Shown here in pieces: positions 32,215 through 44,344 of a DNA stretch of 64,000 bases. The stretch is from Hibiscus mutabilis (taxonomy: Eukaryota; Streptophyta; Magnoliopsida; Malvales; Malvaceae), in assembly GCA_019671005.1 (NCBI GenBank), contig CM033725.1, positions 33,812,678 to 33,876,677 of the forward strand, written 5' to 3'. Numbering within the stretch: position 1 is the stretch's first letter; each line of letters starts with the position of its first letter. Made by a program: the position numbers and the translations under genes. The notes beneath the pieces are model-generated. The model did no database searches and had not been told where the DNA came from. It was given only the letters and a program-made list of their open reading frames with translations.

Positions 32215-35000
32215 GAAACTTGCTAATGATTATGAAGTGGTAGTTGTGGGTGAGAATGCTAAGTTCTTGTCCAATGTTGTTTCGGCTCTGGAAGCGAGTT
32301 GTATGATGGATTCTGATTCTCAGGCGTTCTTAGCCTATGTCATGAATCTAGGATCAAAGGTGCGAGTTCAAGACATCCATACAATATATGTGAATTTCTA
32401 GGTGTTTTTCAGAGGATTTGCCGGGTTTGCCATTGGATAGGGAAGTAGAGTTTGGTATTGAGTTATATGCAAATACAACTCTAGTGTCTATTGTTCCTTA
32501 TTGCATGGCACCGAAAGAGTTGAAGGAATTAAAGACGCAACTTCAAGAGTTGTTTTTCGAGGGTTTATTAGGCCTAGCATTTCACAGTGGGGTACGTTAG
32601 TGTTGTTTGTGAAAAAGAAGGATGACACGATACGTATGTGCATTGATTATAGGCAACTGAACAAGTTGACGATTAAGAATAAGTATCCTTTGCTGCGAAC
32701 TAATGATTTGTTTGATCAATTTAGAGGTACTTCTATGTTTTCTAAGATTTATTTGAGGTTTGATTATTATCAGTTGAAAGTAAAGGATGTGGATATGCCT
32801 AAGAGTACCTTTCGTACGAGGTACGTGCATTACGAGTTCTTGGTGATGTTGTTTGGTTTGACTAATTCACCGGCAATATTCATGGATATGATGAATCAGG
32901 TATTCCATGAGTTTTGGATTGTGCTTCAGATATTGTTGGATAATCAGTTGTATGTCAAGTTAAGCAAGTGTGAGTTTTGGCTTAGGGAGGTTGTCTTTCT
33001 TGGGCATGTTGTGCCAGTTGAAGGAATTCAGGTTGACCTACACAAGATTGAGGCATTGATAGATTAGAAGTCACCTAAGTCCGTGTTAGAGATTCGTAGT
33101 TTCCTTAGGTTGGCTGGTTATTACCATTAGTTTGTGGATGGTTTTTCAAGGATTGCTGCTCCTTTGACCAGGTTGTTGTAGAAAAATGTCCGCTTTGAGT
33201 GGACAAAGGATAACATATATGCTTTTAAAAAGTTGAAGGAGGCTTTGACGTGAGCTTCAATCTTGATTCAACCGAAGTCGGGTAAGGAGTTTGTTGTTTA
33301 TAGTGATGCATCATATGTAGGCTTGGGTTGTGTGTAGATGCAAGGAGGAAAAGTTGTGGCTTATGCATCTAGACAGTTGAAGGTGCACGAGCACAATTAT
33401 CCTATACATGATCTTGAGCTTGTCGCAGTTGTGTTTGCATTAAAGACTTGAAGGCACTATCTCTATGATGAGAAGTGTGTTGTGTACACGGATCACAAGA
33501 GTTTGAAATACTTGATGACGCAAAAGGATTTGAATCTTAGGTAACGTAGATGGTTGGAGTTACTTAACGATTATGATTTGCCGATTGAGTATTATCTGGG
33601 AAAGGCTAATATTGTGGCTGATGCCTTAAGTAGGAAGGTTACGGTGGAGTTGAGGGTAATGTTTGCACAGTTAGTATGACGCGGGATGAAGGCTTATTGG
33701 CCGAGTTGCAAGTAAAGCCATCTTTGTCACTATTGATTAAGGACAAGCAACCTTTTGATGAGGCGTTGGTACCGCATGTTAAGTATATCATGGGTTAGTT
33801 TGAAGAAAGATGTGGCTGATTTTGTTGCTAGATGTATGGTATGTCAGCGTGTCAAGGCTGAGCATCAGTTTTCTTTCGGGTTGTTGCAACCGTTGAGGAT
33901 ACCAGAATAGAAGTGGGAGAGAATCACCATGAATTTTGTGTCTGGGCTGCTGTTGACGCCAACTAAGAAGGATTCCATTTGGGTGATTGTTGATCGGTTT
34001 ACGAAGTGAGCATATTTTGTGCCAGTACATACAATGTATACCTTAGATAAATTGGTGGATCTATATGTTGTTGAGATTGTGCGTTTGCACGGGGTGTCCA
34101 AGTCCATAGTTTTGGATAGGGATTCATAGTTTACAACGAGGTTTTGAGAGTGTTTGCATCGAGCTTTGGGTACCTAACTGAATTTTAGTACTTCGTATCA
34201 TCCTTAGACGGATAGTCAGTCCGAACAAGTGATCCAGGTCTTGAAGGATATGTTAGGTGTTGCATTATTGAGTTCCAAGGAACCTGGGAGAAACAGTTGC
34301 CTTTGGTGGAGTTCGCTTATAACAATAGTTATCAGGCTAGTATACAAATGGTGTCATATGAGGCCTTGAATGGTAAAAGTGTCATACGCCTTTATGTTGG
34401 GCTGAGGTTGGGGAAAAAGTATGTTTATATACCAGACATGTTGAAAGGCATGGATGAGAAAGTGAAGCTTATTTGTGATCGCTTGAAAGCAGCCTCAGAT
34501 CGTCAGAAATCCTATACGGATTTGAAGCGTAGGGAGATTGAGTATGCTATTGGTGATCGCGTATTCTTGAAGGTGTCACCTTGGAAGAAGGTGATGTGGT
34601 TCGGGCATAAAGGAAAGTTCAATCCAAGATTCATTAGACCGTATACGTTGTGGAGTGGGTAGGTCATGTAGCTTATCGTTTGAGGTTGCCTCCTGAGTTG
34701 GAGAAGATTCATGATGTGTTTCATTTGTCGATGTTGCAGAAGTATTGGTCGGATCCATCGCATGTTATGTCGGTGGAGGACATTGAATTACAACCAGATT
34801 TATCCTATGACGAGGAACTTGTAGAGATCCTTGATTCTAGTAGTAAGGTTCTTCGTGGTAAAACGATCGAGCTTGTGAAGGTGTTGTGGCGACACGGTAG
34901 AGTTGAGGAGGCCACATGGAAGAGTAAAGCGGACATGATGAACCAGTTTTCGCATTTATTTCCTTTAGGTAAATTTTGTCGACGAAACTTCCTAAGTGGG
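32188..35000 (+). pseudogene. Tekay-like gypsy pol (RT-RH-INT-chromodomain), decayed and 5'-deleted
   Basis: The reading starts with the protease-RT linker (VVSALEASCMM...AFLAYV). Next come DLPGLPLDREVEFGIEL, MCIDYRQLNKLTIKNKYPL and YELVM-type RT palm motifs to 32920. The fragment then jumps from FHEFW straight to LQILLDNQLYVKLSKCEFWL, so the catalytic FIDDILIYS block is missing. RNase H (VVYSDASYVGLGCV, then VYTDHKSLKYL and ADALSRK; 33290-33640), integrase (ADFVARCMVCQRVKAEHQ, then IVDRFTK; 33815-34010 onward), GPF-like region and a chromodomain-like C-terminus (VLRGKTIELVKVLWRHG, VEEATWKSKADM; 34850-34940) follow. At least ten in-frame stops are present. No primer site, gag or protease separates it from the LTR. 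A polypurine tract (AGTGGGGGAGAG, about 34994-35005) precedes the 3' LTR. Confidence 0.8.
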
Positions 35001-35007
35001 GGAGAGT

Positions 35008-36472
35008 TGTAATGCTCCGGTTTTGGGCCTAGGAGTTTCTAGGTTGATTAGACGGTCTGATAGACCGGGATTAGAGATTCGAGTCGGATTTGAGATAAAT
35101 ATAGTAATAAATATTTCCGTGTGAGAAAATTTATGGAAAAAGTATCTTAAAATCATTATTTAATATATGTGTATTTTTAGTAAATTCAATTTTGAAAAGT
35201 GGAATTTGGAAATTGGACATTTTGGCTAGTGACCAAAATGTAAAGAGTGAAAAACTATTTTTAGTGATTGTTTTGATATGATTTTCAAATCTTAGAATCA
35301 AGGAGCTAATTTACCAAATGTTTTAATCTGATTTTCTCTCAATTTGGATTATTTTAAATGAGTTTTAATTAGTGAATTAAAGGGAATTTAATTAAGGAAA
35401 TGTAGTTATTTTCCTAAATCCACTTTTGACGTAACTTTTTTCTCTAAAACTTTTCTCTCAAAAATTTAGGTAATGTTCTTGATTTCTTAAATTCTTGATT
35501 TCTATTGGATTCTTCAATCTTATTTTCCAAAATCTCATTGTTTTCCTTTGTCTTTCAAGAGTAAAACATCCAATTGAGAGGAAATTCACTCATTAGAGGC
35601 AAGGTTCGTTCTTCTCTTTTAATGAATGGTTTTTTACTGAAATTTTCAAGTAGTTTATCCTTATTTAATGTTTTCAAATGAGTTTTAATGATTTAATTAT
35701 GAGAAATTGGTTAAATCAAGGTTTAATTGACGATATTAAGTGATTTTCGTTTTAGATCTATTTTGCTGAGTTCTTGATTGTGATTTTGGTGTTTTATGAT
35801 GTTAATTAGTTGGTTTTAACATTAGAATCTGGAAACTAAGTGAATCTCTAAATTTCTAGGTTGTTAGTTATGAGTTTTTGAGGAGTTATGGATGTTTTAT
35901 GAACGCTGGAAGAATAAGGATGATGTTAGGTTGTTTTTGGATGTAATTTGGTGGTAATTGATGGATTAAACCTTTAGGTTTTGACTGAGTTAAGTTTGGA
36001 AGATGTTTGATGTTGATATCGGTCGTTGTGGAGGGGTTTTGGTTAGAGTTGTTGTGGATTAATGTTGCCGAGTCTTTGAATGCATTTAGTTGCATTGAAT
36101 CCTCTATTTTTGTGTGGTTAAATCAGAGGTGGTTGATCCTCAAGTTTGTGGTACCATTTAGGAAACTTTGAATGAGTAGTTAGCATCGGTGGATGAGGTT
36201 TTATGTAGTCAGTGAGTGAGAACGTGAAATTCAGATTTGAAATGGTTTAAAGGTTATTTTGGGAGTTTAAATTAAGCTTGAAACGCTTGTTTAAACTCGG
36301 AAGTAAGTATGATGAGATTTCTCCCTCGGTTGTGTTTTGACAAAATTGGTTTTATGCACTTATTTTTGAATTACATGGTATCTACTGGTTAAGAATGTTT
36401 TAAGTATGCTTTATACTGATTTTGATCACATATTGAAGATGCATGCATTAGGAAAATGGTCCATGTAAGTAT
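35008..36472 (+). repeat. 3' LTR of Tekay-like element, first part
   Basis: Starts TGTAATGCTCCGG right after the polypurine tract and matches 29996-31390. It is interrupted at AGTAT (36468-36472), which is the target duplication of the Ogre-type insertion. Confidence 0.8.
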
Positions 36473-36767
36473 TGTAATCACTCATTTTCACTAATACATA
36501 TTAGTATTGCATGTATACTTACTATATTATATGTTTATTATTTGCATGAGTGTTACTAGTATATATAAGGTGTGGTGTGTGTGTATATTATAAGCTATGT
36601 ATGTATACGTACTAATGGTGTATGTGTGTCGCGTATGTATCTATAGAGTACGAGCGTATTTGTTTAATGTGTGTAGATGTTATGTTAGTATGTTACATTA
36701 ATATTTGCATGTGTATTCGTATGTTACACTTATATGGGTGTGCAAGTGTACGTATATATGTAACGTT

Positions 36768-36805
<38 letters not shown>

Positions 36806-38983
36806 GGACTAGTGTAAAATAAAATCTAAAATATAAAACCCAAATATTAATTAACAGTCCAATCCAATTTATTACAAAAACTCAAAAATATATTACAAGG
36901 CCCATATTGGTCTGACCCGTATATTAAAAAAACCTAAAAACTAAGTCCGATACCCCTCTTTTATCTTGCAGCCGCCGTCATTTTTGGACCGTTGGATCAA
37001 GTCTTGATCCAACGGTCCGGATCAGTCAAGATAATCCAGCTGGCGCGTGTGATGTCACTCTCCAGACCGTTCGAATGCTCACTCGCGCGTGCAACACACG
37101 CGCGAGACCGTTCATTACCCCTCTGCCACGTGTCGTCATCTCCAGCAAGTACCACGCATTTCAAGGCTCGATCTAGGCCGTTCATCCCCATGTAATCACA
37201 GCCCGTTGGATCAGATCTGATCCAACGGCCGTGAGTGGATCTGGCGAAGACACCACCACCATGACTTCCCCATGCCGACACCACTGCCATCGCCAGGTTC
37301 AACCACCGCGCTCAGAGGACGTGCAAAAGCACCAAAAAGATGGATTGTCAGTACCAAAAAATCAGATCTGATATATATTTCATGTAATAGACGCTAAGAA
37401 AAAAAAAAGAGGGCAGAGAAGATCCAAAAAAATTGTTGTATTATCACCAAAGTCTTCAGAAATACAAAGAAAGCAACGCAAGTTCAGTGGTAAAAGAAAA
37501 AACTTCTTGTCTTTCTTTCTTACTTACATGCATAAAAATGGAGAGTTTACGTAAAAAGAAAGAACCTTTCCTTTGCCGGCGATAAGCTCTGAGGAGTGAG
37601 CCACAAAAAATGGGTTCTTCTTTGTCCTTTAGCTTCGAAATACCATAGATCTAGGGTTTTGGTGGTCTCAAAATAAAAGCGTGACGGTTTTTGTGAGGGT
37701 TTTGGGGTTCGGTCTTTCAAAGATGGGGTTTTTGTTCTCGAAGAGGGGTTGAGGTTAGGTCTTAGAACCGATAGAGCGTAGAGGGTGGTGGCCGGAGTAG
37801 CCGGACCATCACCGGCCTCGAGAACTATGGCGGCTGAAGGGTCGGGGCTTGGGTTTTTTATGGTATATTAGAGAGAAAACGAGAGCTTTTGCTCTAAAAA
37901 AAATGAAAGGAAAAATGAAAGTGGGGGTCTGATTATCGGGTCTTATAGACCTAAAATAAAATAAAAATGGTCTAATTACATCATAAATCCTCCCTTGTCC
38001 CCTATATTTTCGTTTTGAGTTTTCCGCATGGGTTAATCACGATTCTGGTCCTTTTTCTTTTCCATTTTATTTCGTTTTGATCACTAAATTAGCCGAATTC
38101 AGATTTTAAATGGTAAAATTACCCCCTTAACCATCCCGCGTTTTTGAATTTTTCATTTCGGGTCTGCCCCTTGGTCTAATTACAGTTCCAGTCCTTTCAA
38201 GTTTGATCATGATTGCATTTTCGTCCTTAAATTGCATATTATTATCCTTTAATTTCTGTCACTGATGTTTATTTCTTTTCATTTCAGTCATGTTTTCATA
38301 TAAATATTTATTTCGTATTATAATCGTGTATGTTGATGTAGTCTTTTGCCCTATTATATATCCCTCATACGTACCTCGTATTTTAAGTTTACATGTATAT
38401 GTATATTTTAGTTTAGTATCTTATTTATGTTAGATTAGTATTCTGTTATGTCAATACTTATTGCATTTAAATATTTTGCCATGTTTTATATTTTTGTCAC
38501 TAAAGTTGCATATGATATATAAATTGTTAATGCGGTGCTCTTTTATCCAAGCGTAAACGGGGCCAGTATCAGGCGTAGTGATAGTGGTTGGACGTTTACT
38601 CTCGGATAATGGGGCCCTTAAAATTTATTCGCAATTAGGACCGAATTTTAAAATAATCGTCACTCTAATCTGGAAAATCCAATATTAATAAAGCGGTAAT
38701 TATTAAAGTACCAATTTTTGGGCGGTGTGGGGGTGCTAATCCTTCCCCATCCGTAACCGACTCCCGAACCCTCGTCTTTTTGAATCTCTGGTTTTTGTGG
38801 TGTCCGCCTACCTAAGTGGCCGGTGGCGACTCCATTTTTCAAAAATACGGTTTCTTTAAAACCCCCATGGAATAAATATTTTATATAAAAAAAAATCTCG
38901 AACGCCTTTCAAAAACACCTTCCAAAAATCAATCGTTTTTATTTTAGCGATGAGAAAAAAAAATTAGAAGGGCCATCGCTACA
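36473..38983 (+). repeat. 5' LTR of Ogre-type element
   Basis: 2,511 bp, TG...CA ends. It contains a (TTA)n microsatellite at about 36768-36805 and three strong palindromes: GGACCGTTGGATCAAG with its complement (36986-37017), CTCGCGCGTG/CACGCGCGAG (37081-37105) and CCGTTGGATCAGATCTGATC with its complement (37203-37229). An AT-rich 3' part carries GGGGGTGCTAATCC and GGCGACTCC motifs. Confidence 0.9.
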
Positions 38984-38985
38984 GA

Positions 38986-39003
38986 TGGCGACTCCGCTGG
39001 GGA
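38986..39003 (+). promoter_or_regulatory. Primer-binding site, tRNA-Arg type
   Basis: TGGCGACTCCGCTGGGGA starts two bases after the LTR end. Primer sites of this form, complementary to the 3' end of tRNA-Arg, are characteristic of Ogre-type elements. Confidence 0.8.
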
Positions 39004-39639
39004 AATTTTTTTTGTTTTTCAAAAACAAATGAGAGTCAAGCTTTTAAAATAATTACCGCTTTACTAATATTGGAAGTTCCGGATTAAAGTGACTATTAAA
39101 TTAACATTCGGTCATAATTGCGCGTTTATTTTAACGCATTTAAAATATGGCATATAAACCCGTATTTTTAAGTGGGGGGAAAACGCTAATGCTTTCGTGG
39201 AGATATCGTTCTCCCGTATGGGCCTAGCAAGTACCTTCGGGGCTCGAGTACCTTATGCTTTAAAGGATATCGTTCCTTCAAATGCGGGCATAAGCGAATG
39301 GGTCCCCCAGATTGAACCCGTTGAAAGGAGCCTATAATGGGTGATGATCGGGGCCATGCTACTCTTAGTAGAGGACAACAAGGACAATTCGGGTACCTCC
39401 TAGCACCAACACTGCATGTAGAGAACATAGAAACCTACCCTGTTAGAGCCATGCGGATAACCTTAGGTTTTAGACGGGATAAATAGGGTTGTTTTGTGTG
39501 TTTATTCGATTAATTTTGTCATTTTATTTATATATTTATCAATTTTATCTGCATGACTTGTTTTCTTTTCGCTTTTTCTCATACATCATTGCATTTGCAT
39601 CGCATAAAGGTACTGGATCAAGTGGTTTGCCTGATCAGA

Positions 39640-40974
39640 AAGTCTTTCACTATGGAAAAAAGGTGTCTTAGGAAAGAAGAGCTTAATTTGTCAGTCAGAC
39701 ATTGGTCAGAGGTCAACCAGAAAATCCAAGGGGACACCGCCTAACGAACGCGCGTAATAGCTGGATACACCTATGTGAGTCTCCAACAGAACGACTTGTG
39801 GGATCTTCAAAGCATTTGGGAAAGATGGGACCGAAGGCTACAAGACTTATTTAGCGATAGTTATGGCGACATCGCGCAGCTATTATATGTTCGGATTAAC
39901 CAGCCCCTACTCCGAGCTATAGTCCGTTTTGGAATCGGGCTTTTTGTCGCTTCACCTTCAATGGGCAAGACATGACGCCTACGGTAGAAGAGTACACTGC
40001 TTTACTTAACCAGAAAAATATTCAGAAGATTGGATCTACGCGAAGCCTCCAAGGAATCAGATTACACTGCGAAACTCAAAGCCTTTGCGGGAATGAGTGA
40101 TGATTGGGTTAGTGGCCTCCTTCAAATCCGAGGAGATAATACGATCTTTGCATGGGAGAGTATTCGGGACATCATATCGACACATCCGCACGAGGCAAAG
40201 AAAATGGACTTATTCGCTTTAGGAATATATGGCTTGGTGATCTTTCCCGTAGTACTGGGAACATTGACATAGCCATTCGGATTTGTTTGAGCGGGTGAAA
40301 CGGAGAGCAAACCCGTACCAGCAATCTTGGTCGAGACTTTCATTTCTTTAAACGCTAGCCGGAAGCATGAAGAAGGACGTTTTCGAGGATGCGCACAGCT
40401 ATTACAAGTATGGATCCAGAGTCACATGTGGAAGACGCCGACGCGGGTCCTGCCGGGGATATCCTTCCAAGGTTTTTCGCCTTTACGAGAATACTTAGCA
40501 AAGGAATGGCGAGAAGATTTAAAAACAAAAATGTGGACCAGTTTCTTCAGGAACATTCAAGATGAAGACATAACATGGAGGGTCCCATGGCTCGGTAAAG
40601 TTAATTATTTTCTATACAGTTGTGGTGACTTCAACTGGCTGATGATGTTAGGATTACATGGAGGGATCGCTTGTGCTCCACTTTTAGTGTCTCGGCAGTT
40701 CGGATCACGGTAGTTCATTCCCAATACCGCCGGATTAAGCCAAATTGAATTTCTTTTCAAAAGAGAGTTCAAAGGAAAAATTCAGACCATCATGAGGGCC
40801 TGGGATCATTGTTATCGGATCAGGGTGGAAGGAGACACCGAGCACATGACTACCCCAGATTACGATATTTGGAGACGTTTGAGGGTTAATAATGTGATTC
40901 CCGAATCGATCAAGGACCAACAAAGTCACTCGAAGAGAGCTTACAAGGGTGGTACCGTCCGGCCGACATCTTAA
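39640..40974 (+). pseudogene. Ogre ORF1 N-terminal part (DUF7745-like)
   Basis: Recognisable pieces are HWSEVNQKIQGD, DLWDLQSIWERWDRRLQDLF, YGDIAQLLYVRINQPLLRAI, and the TPTVEEYTALL motif in a shifted frame near 39975. Further on are EEGRFRGCAQLLQVWIQSHM, EDITWRVPWLG, YSCGDFNWLMMLGLHGGIAC and APLLVSRQFGSR. This pattern belongs to the DUF7745 region encoded upstream of gag in Tat/Ogre elements; its biochemical role is unknown. Most pieces share one frame, broken by stops (near 39742, 40270, 40711 and 40972) and short shifts. It continues into the coiled-coil frame at 41086. Confidence 0.7.
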
Positions 40975-41085
40975 GGAGTGAACTCGAAGAAGTTAAATGG
41001 AAAATGGACATTCAATGCACCCAACATGCGGCGAACACTATAAGGCAAGCTTAGAAGTTGATGAGCGGGACAGATCATCGAGCAA

Positions 41086-41940
41086 TTGAAGAAATTGAAT
41101 GCAGATTTAAGTGACAAAAATACTCTTTATCAAAAAGATGCCCTCCTATTACAGGCAAAAATACAAAAGGCCGGCCGGAGTCAGTTCATAGCTGTGGAAA
41201 GAGAAAGAATGAACGGCATCCGTTTGGTGGAAGAAGAACGAGAAGTTAACAAAAGAGCGATCGAGAAAGAGATTGAAAGCTGTCGTTTGGCTATGGAGGA
41301 AGAAAAACGGTCTGCCAAGAAGGCCATTGATCAAGAGAGAGAAAGATTCAGACAAGAAATCAGCAAAGGAAAACAGGCTGTTCATCATGAGAGAGAAAGT
41401 GTCGCCGTATGGAAAAGAAAATCCATGAATAGCCGAAACAGACTGTTAGAAATGCAGAAACTGTACGATGACACTCTTCAAAGTTTGGGGCAAAGCCAAA
41501 GTCAAAATGATGAATTAAAAGAAAAGATGGCGGAAGCCGAACACTCACTTCGAATGTACTGCCGTAGGAATAATTTCGCTGAGCTGCAAGAAAGAGAACG
41601 TGAAGTGGGTGTGTTACAAGCACAAATCGGATCCCTCGAAGCAGTTGTGGAGGATTACAAGGAAAGAATTAATGTGTTCAAGGAAGCTGCAGCCGGGGGG
41701 GACACCTATTGGCAGAAGAGATTACGCGACGCTGCTCGAATGGTACAGACAGAGAGACCAAGATTACTACGCAAATCTAATGGTGGACATACAATGAGTC
41801 GCCGACACGTAAATGATTTAGCTGTCGAGGCTGAGACACTCCGACCTTTTATAGCCCCGAGAATGGAAGAAGCTCCTAGGTTCCTCAAGCTACTCAAGGC
41901 AATTGGAAAGTTAGGGGATAGAGCTAGAGTCTATCTATAG
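41086..41940 (+). CDS. Ogre ORF1 C-terminal coiled-coil protein, 284 codons open
   Basis: An open frame in the same phase as most of the DUF7745 pieces. Residues 1 to about 210 are almost entirely charged helix with heptad-like spacing (QAKIQKAG, RVEEEREVNKRAIEKEI, QEREREVGVLQAQIGSLEAV), predicting a long coiled coil. A basic C-terminal segment follows (TERPRLLRKSNGGHTMSRRH). In related elements this is the C-terminal half of ORF1 rather than a separate protein, so the Met at 41086 is probably internal. Coiled coils often mediate self-assembly, but no function is established. Confidence 0.65.
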   Translation: MKKLNADLSDKNTLYQKDALLLQAKIQKAGRSQFIAVERERMNGIRLVEEEREVNKRAIEKEIESCRLAMEEEKRSAKKAIDQERERFRQEISKGKQAVHHERESVAVWKRKSMNSRNRLLEMQKLYDDTLQSLGQSQSQNDELKEKMAEAEHSLRMYCRRNNFAELQEREREVGVLQAQIGSLEAVVEDYKERINVFKEAAAGGDTYWQKRLRDAARMVQTERPRLLRKSNGGHTMSRRHVNDLAVEAETLRPFIAPRMEEAPRFLKLLKAIGKLGDRARVYL

Positions 41941-42229
41941 GACTCTGTGTTATAATTAGATCTTTTGTACTAGGGATCTTTACTTTGTAACACGAATTTT
42001 GTTGTAATCAAGACCCTTTAATTCCTGTAAAAGTAATTCAAAAGGGTGATTACCAGCGAACCAAGATACCTTGTCCGCATGCATTCTTGCATTTGCATCA
42101 TAACATTTGCATCATTGTACATGCATTTATTTTTTACAACCATATTAACAAAGATGCATATTGTGGCATTCCAGTGTGTTAACCCGCAATCATTCATCAC
42201 ATATACTTTACCCGGCTACAAAGAAAGCT

Positions 42230-44010
42230 CATGGAAGAAAGAATAATCAATCTAGAAAGAGGGCAGAGAGAGCTCGAGTCAAGGCTTGAAGAGGCCCAGA
42301 GAAGCCTTAGTGATCAGATTGCACAGTCACAAACTTCAATAGTATCGACATAACGACATTGCTGGGCAAAAAGTCTCGGAAAACGAGTAGAAGGAGAAAA
42401 TATCCCAGAGCCAGAAGGTACCCCGGCTCACTTCAAGGTTCAACCAACTACACCAAACCAGGCTAGGAAGGTGTATATTGACCCTACAGGAATGTCTTCC
42501 AGCTTTCAAGTAGGGGCACCTGAGACTCAACCCCTTGATACCGAAGCCTTTGTATGAAGAAGAAGTGCGGACCTAAACATGGTCGAAAAGATCGGGAATG
42601 AGGTAGAAAGAAAGTGGGAAGAAAGATTTCGCCTCATGGAAGAAAAATTTAAAGCGTTACAATCAAATGAAGAATCGAAAACAACGCTAGTGATCTAAGT
42701 CCGTGTCCGATCTTGTCTTGCCACCAAAATTCAAAACGCGGAGTTTGATAAATATGACGGAACCACATGTCCTTCTCGCACACATAACGATGTATTGCGT
42801 AAAAATGGCGCTTACCATAAAGATGAAAAGCTATTGATCCACTTGTTTCGGGATAGTCTAACTGAGCGGCATTACGTTGGTATACTCGGTTAAGCAAAGC
42901 AAATGTCAAGACATGGAAAGATTTGTCTAAAGCATTTTCCGAGCAATACAAACATGTAATGTACATGATCCCTAGCAGAATTATGCTAGAAAATATGGGG
43001 CGAAGTCCAATGAAAGCTTGCGACAATATGCCCAAAGGTGGAGAGAAGTGGCCGCCCAAATCCAGCCACCTATCCCGAGCATGAAATCACGCCATTATTT
43101 GTCAATACTCGAAAGGGGCACTCTTCGATCGCCTCATCAATAACACAACACAGTGTTTTCGCCGACTTGATCAGGATCGGGAGTCTCTCGAACTGCAATC
43201 AAGAGCGGCGAATTGATGGTGAGGAAGGGTCTCGAAAGTACAACAAGAGAAGTGAAGTAAACGCCACCAGCACCTATACCGCCTCGAAGAACTTCACAGT
43301 CTCACAGCCCCAAGCACCTGGGGAAAACGCAAAATTCGAATCAAAGAGATGAGAGAGTCACGAAAAAGGATAAAGAGAGGAGAACTTTCACTCCCCTACC
43401 GGTTTCATACTCAGAGCTTTATTCCCAGTTGTATGAAGCAGACTTGGTCCGACCATACATCGTTAATCCTGTCAATCCACCCTTCCCGCCTTGCTATAAT
43501 CCAAGCGCACATTGCGACTATCACGGCGGTACCCCTGGATACCCCACTGAGAACTGCCTTGCCTTCAAAAAGCTTGTGCAGAACTTAATTGATTCCGGGA
43601 TATTGAAGTTTGAAGAGCCTAGCGTAGCCAACAACCCGCTGCCTAATCATGGGAGCAGAGGGGTAAATGCTATAGAAGAAGGTTTTACCAGGAGGATAAA
43701 GAATGACGTGTCAGAAGTCAAGTCTCCTTTACGGTGGGTATTTCAACAGTTATGCATGGCTCGTATGATCAATAAAGGCATGATAATAAGGCAGAAAGAA
43801 TGTGGAAAGTATTGCGAATTCCATCAGACTGAAGGGCATGATATCCAAGAATGTGATGAGTTCAAGAAATTGGTGCAGAAGTTGATGGATGGAAAACAAA
43901 TTGAATTCTTTGAGGAACCCATGGGGAAGGGATCGACGCGTACACATGATGATACCCCCCCAAAACTAGATACGGGAAGGATAGACCTTTTATCATCTCT
44001 CCCCGGGTAG
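42230..44010 (+). pseudogene. Ogre-type gag
   Basis: The start is the ATG at 42231 (MEERIINLERGQRELESRLE). Gag hallmarks are FDKYDGTTCPSRTH, DEKLLIHLFRDSLTERH (42740-42890) and the region near 43000. After frameshifts come YSQLYEADLVRPYIVNP-like sequence (43429 onward) and the two zinc-finger-like blocks CDYHGGTPGYPTENC (43516) and CEFHQTEGHDIQECDEFK (43816). Family members have two such C-x2-H...H...C blocks in gag. The frame from 43429 to 44010 (193 codons) is intact. Upstream there are several stops and at least two frameshifts. Confidence 0.75.
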
Positions 44011-44344
44011 GGAATGCAGTGTCTCCCAAGGAGAAACCAGCAAGATAAATCCCAAGATCGTCATTTCAAAGACTATCTCCATTCTCATTCAAAGACATGC
44101 GACAAATTCCCTGGAATTATGCCGCGAATGTGACCATACCAGAAAAATCAAAACACGAACAGGTAAAAGAGCCTACGCTGGAAGACCAACAAAGCCAAAA
44201 CAATGTGAACGTTGGTGAGGCAGGCCATTTCACCAGAGCGGCCGATGTTATTCCTTCGAGGCTTTGAGAGCAAAATGAAAAGATAGGGGAAGAGTACAGC
44301 GATTAGCCCTGCACAGATATTTGGAGAAGAACCTCCCAAAAAGA

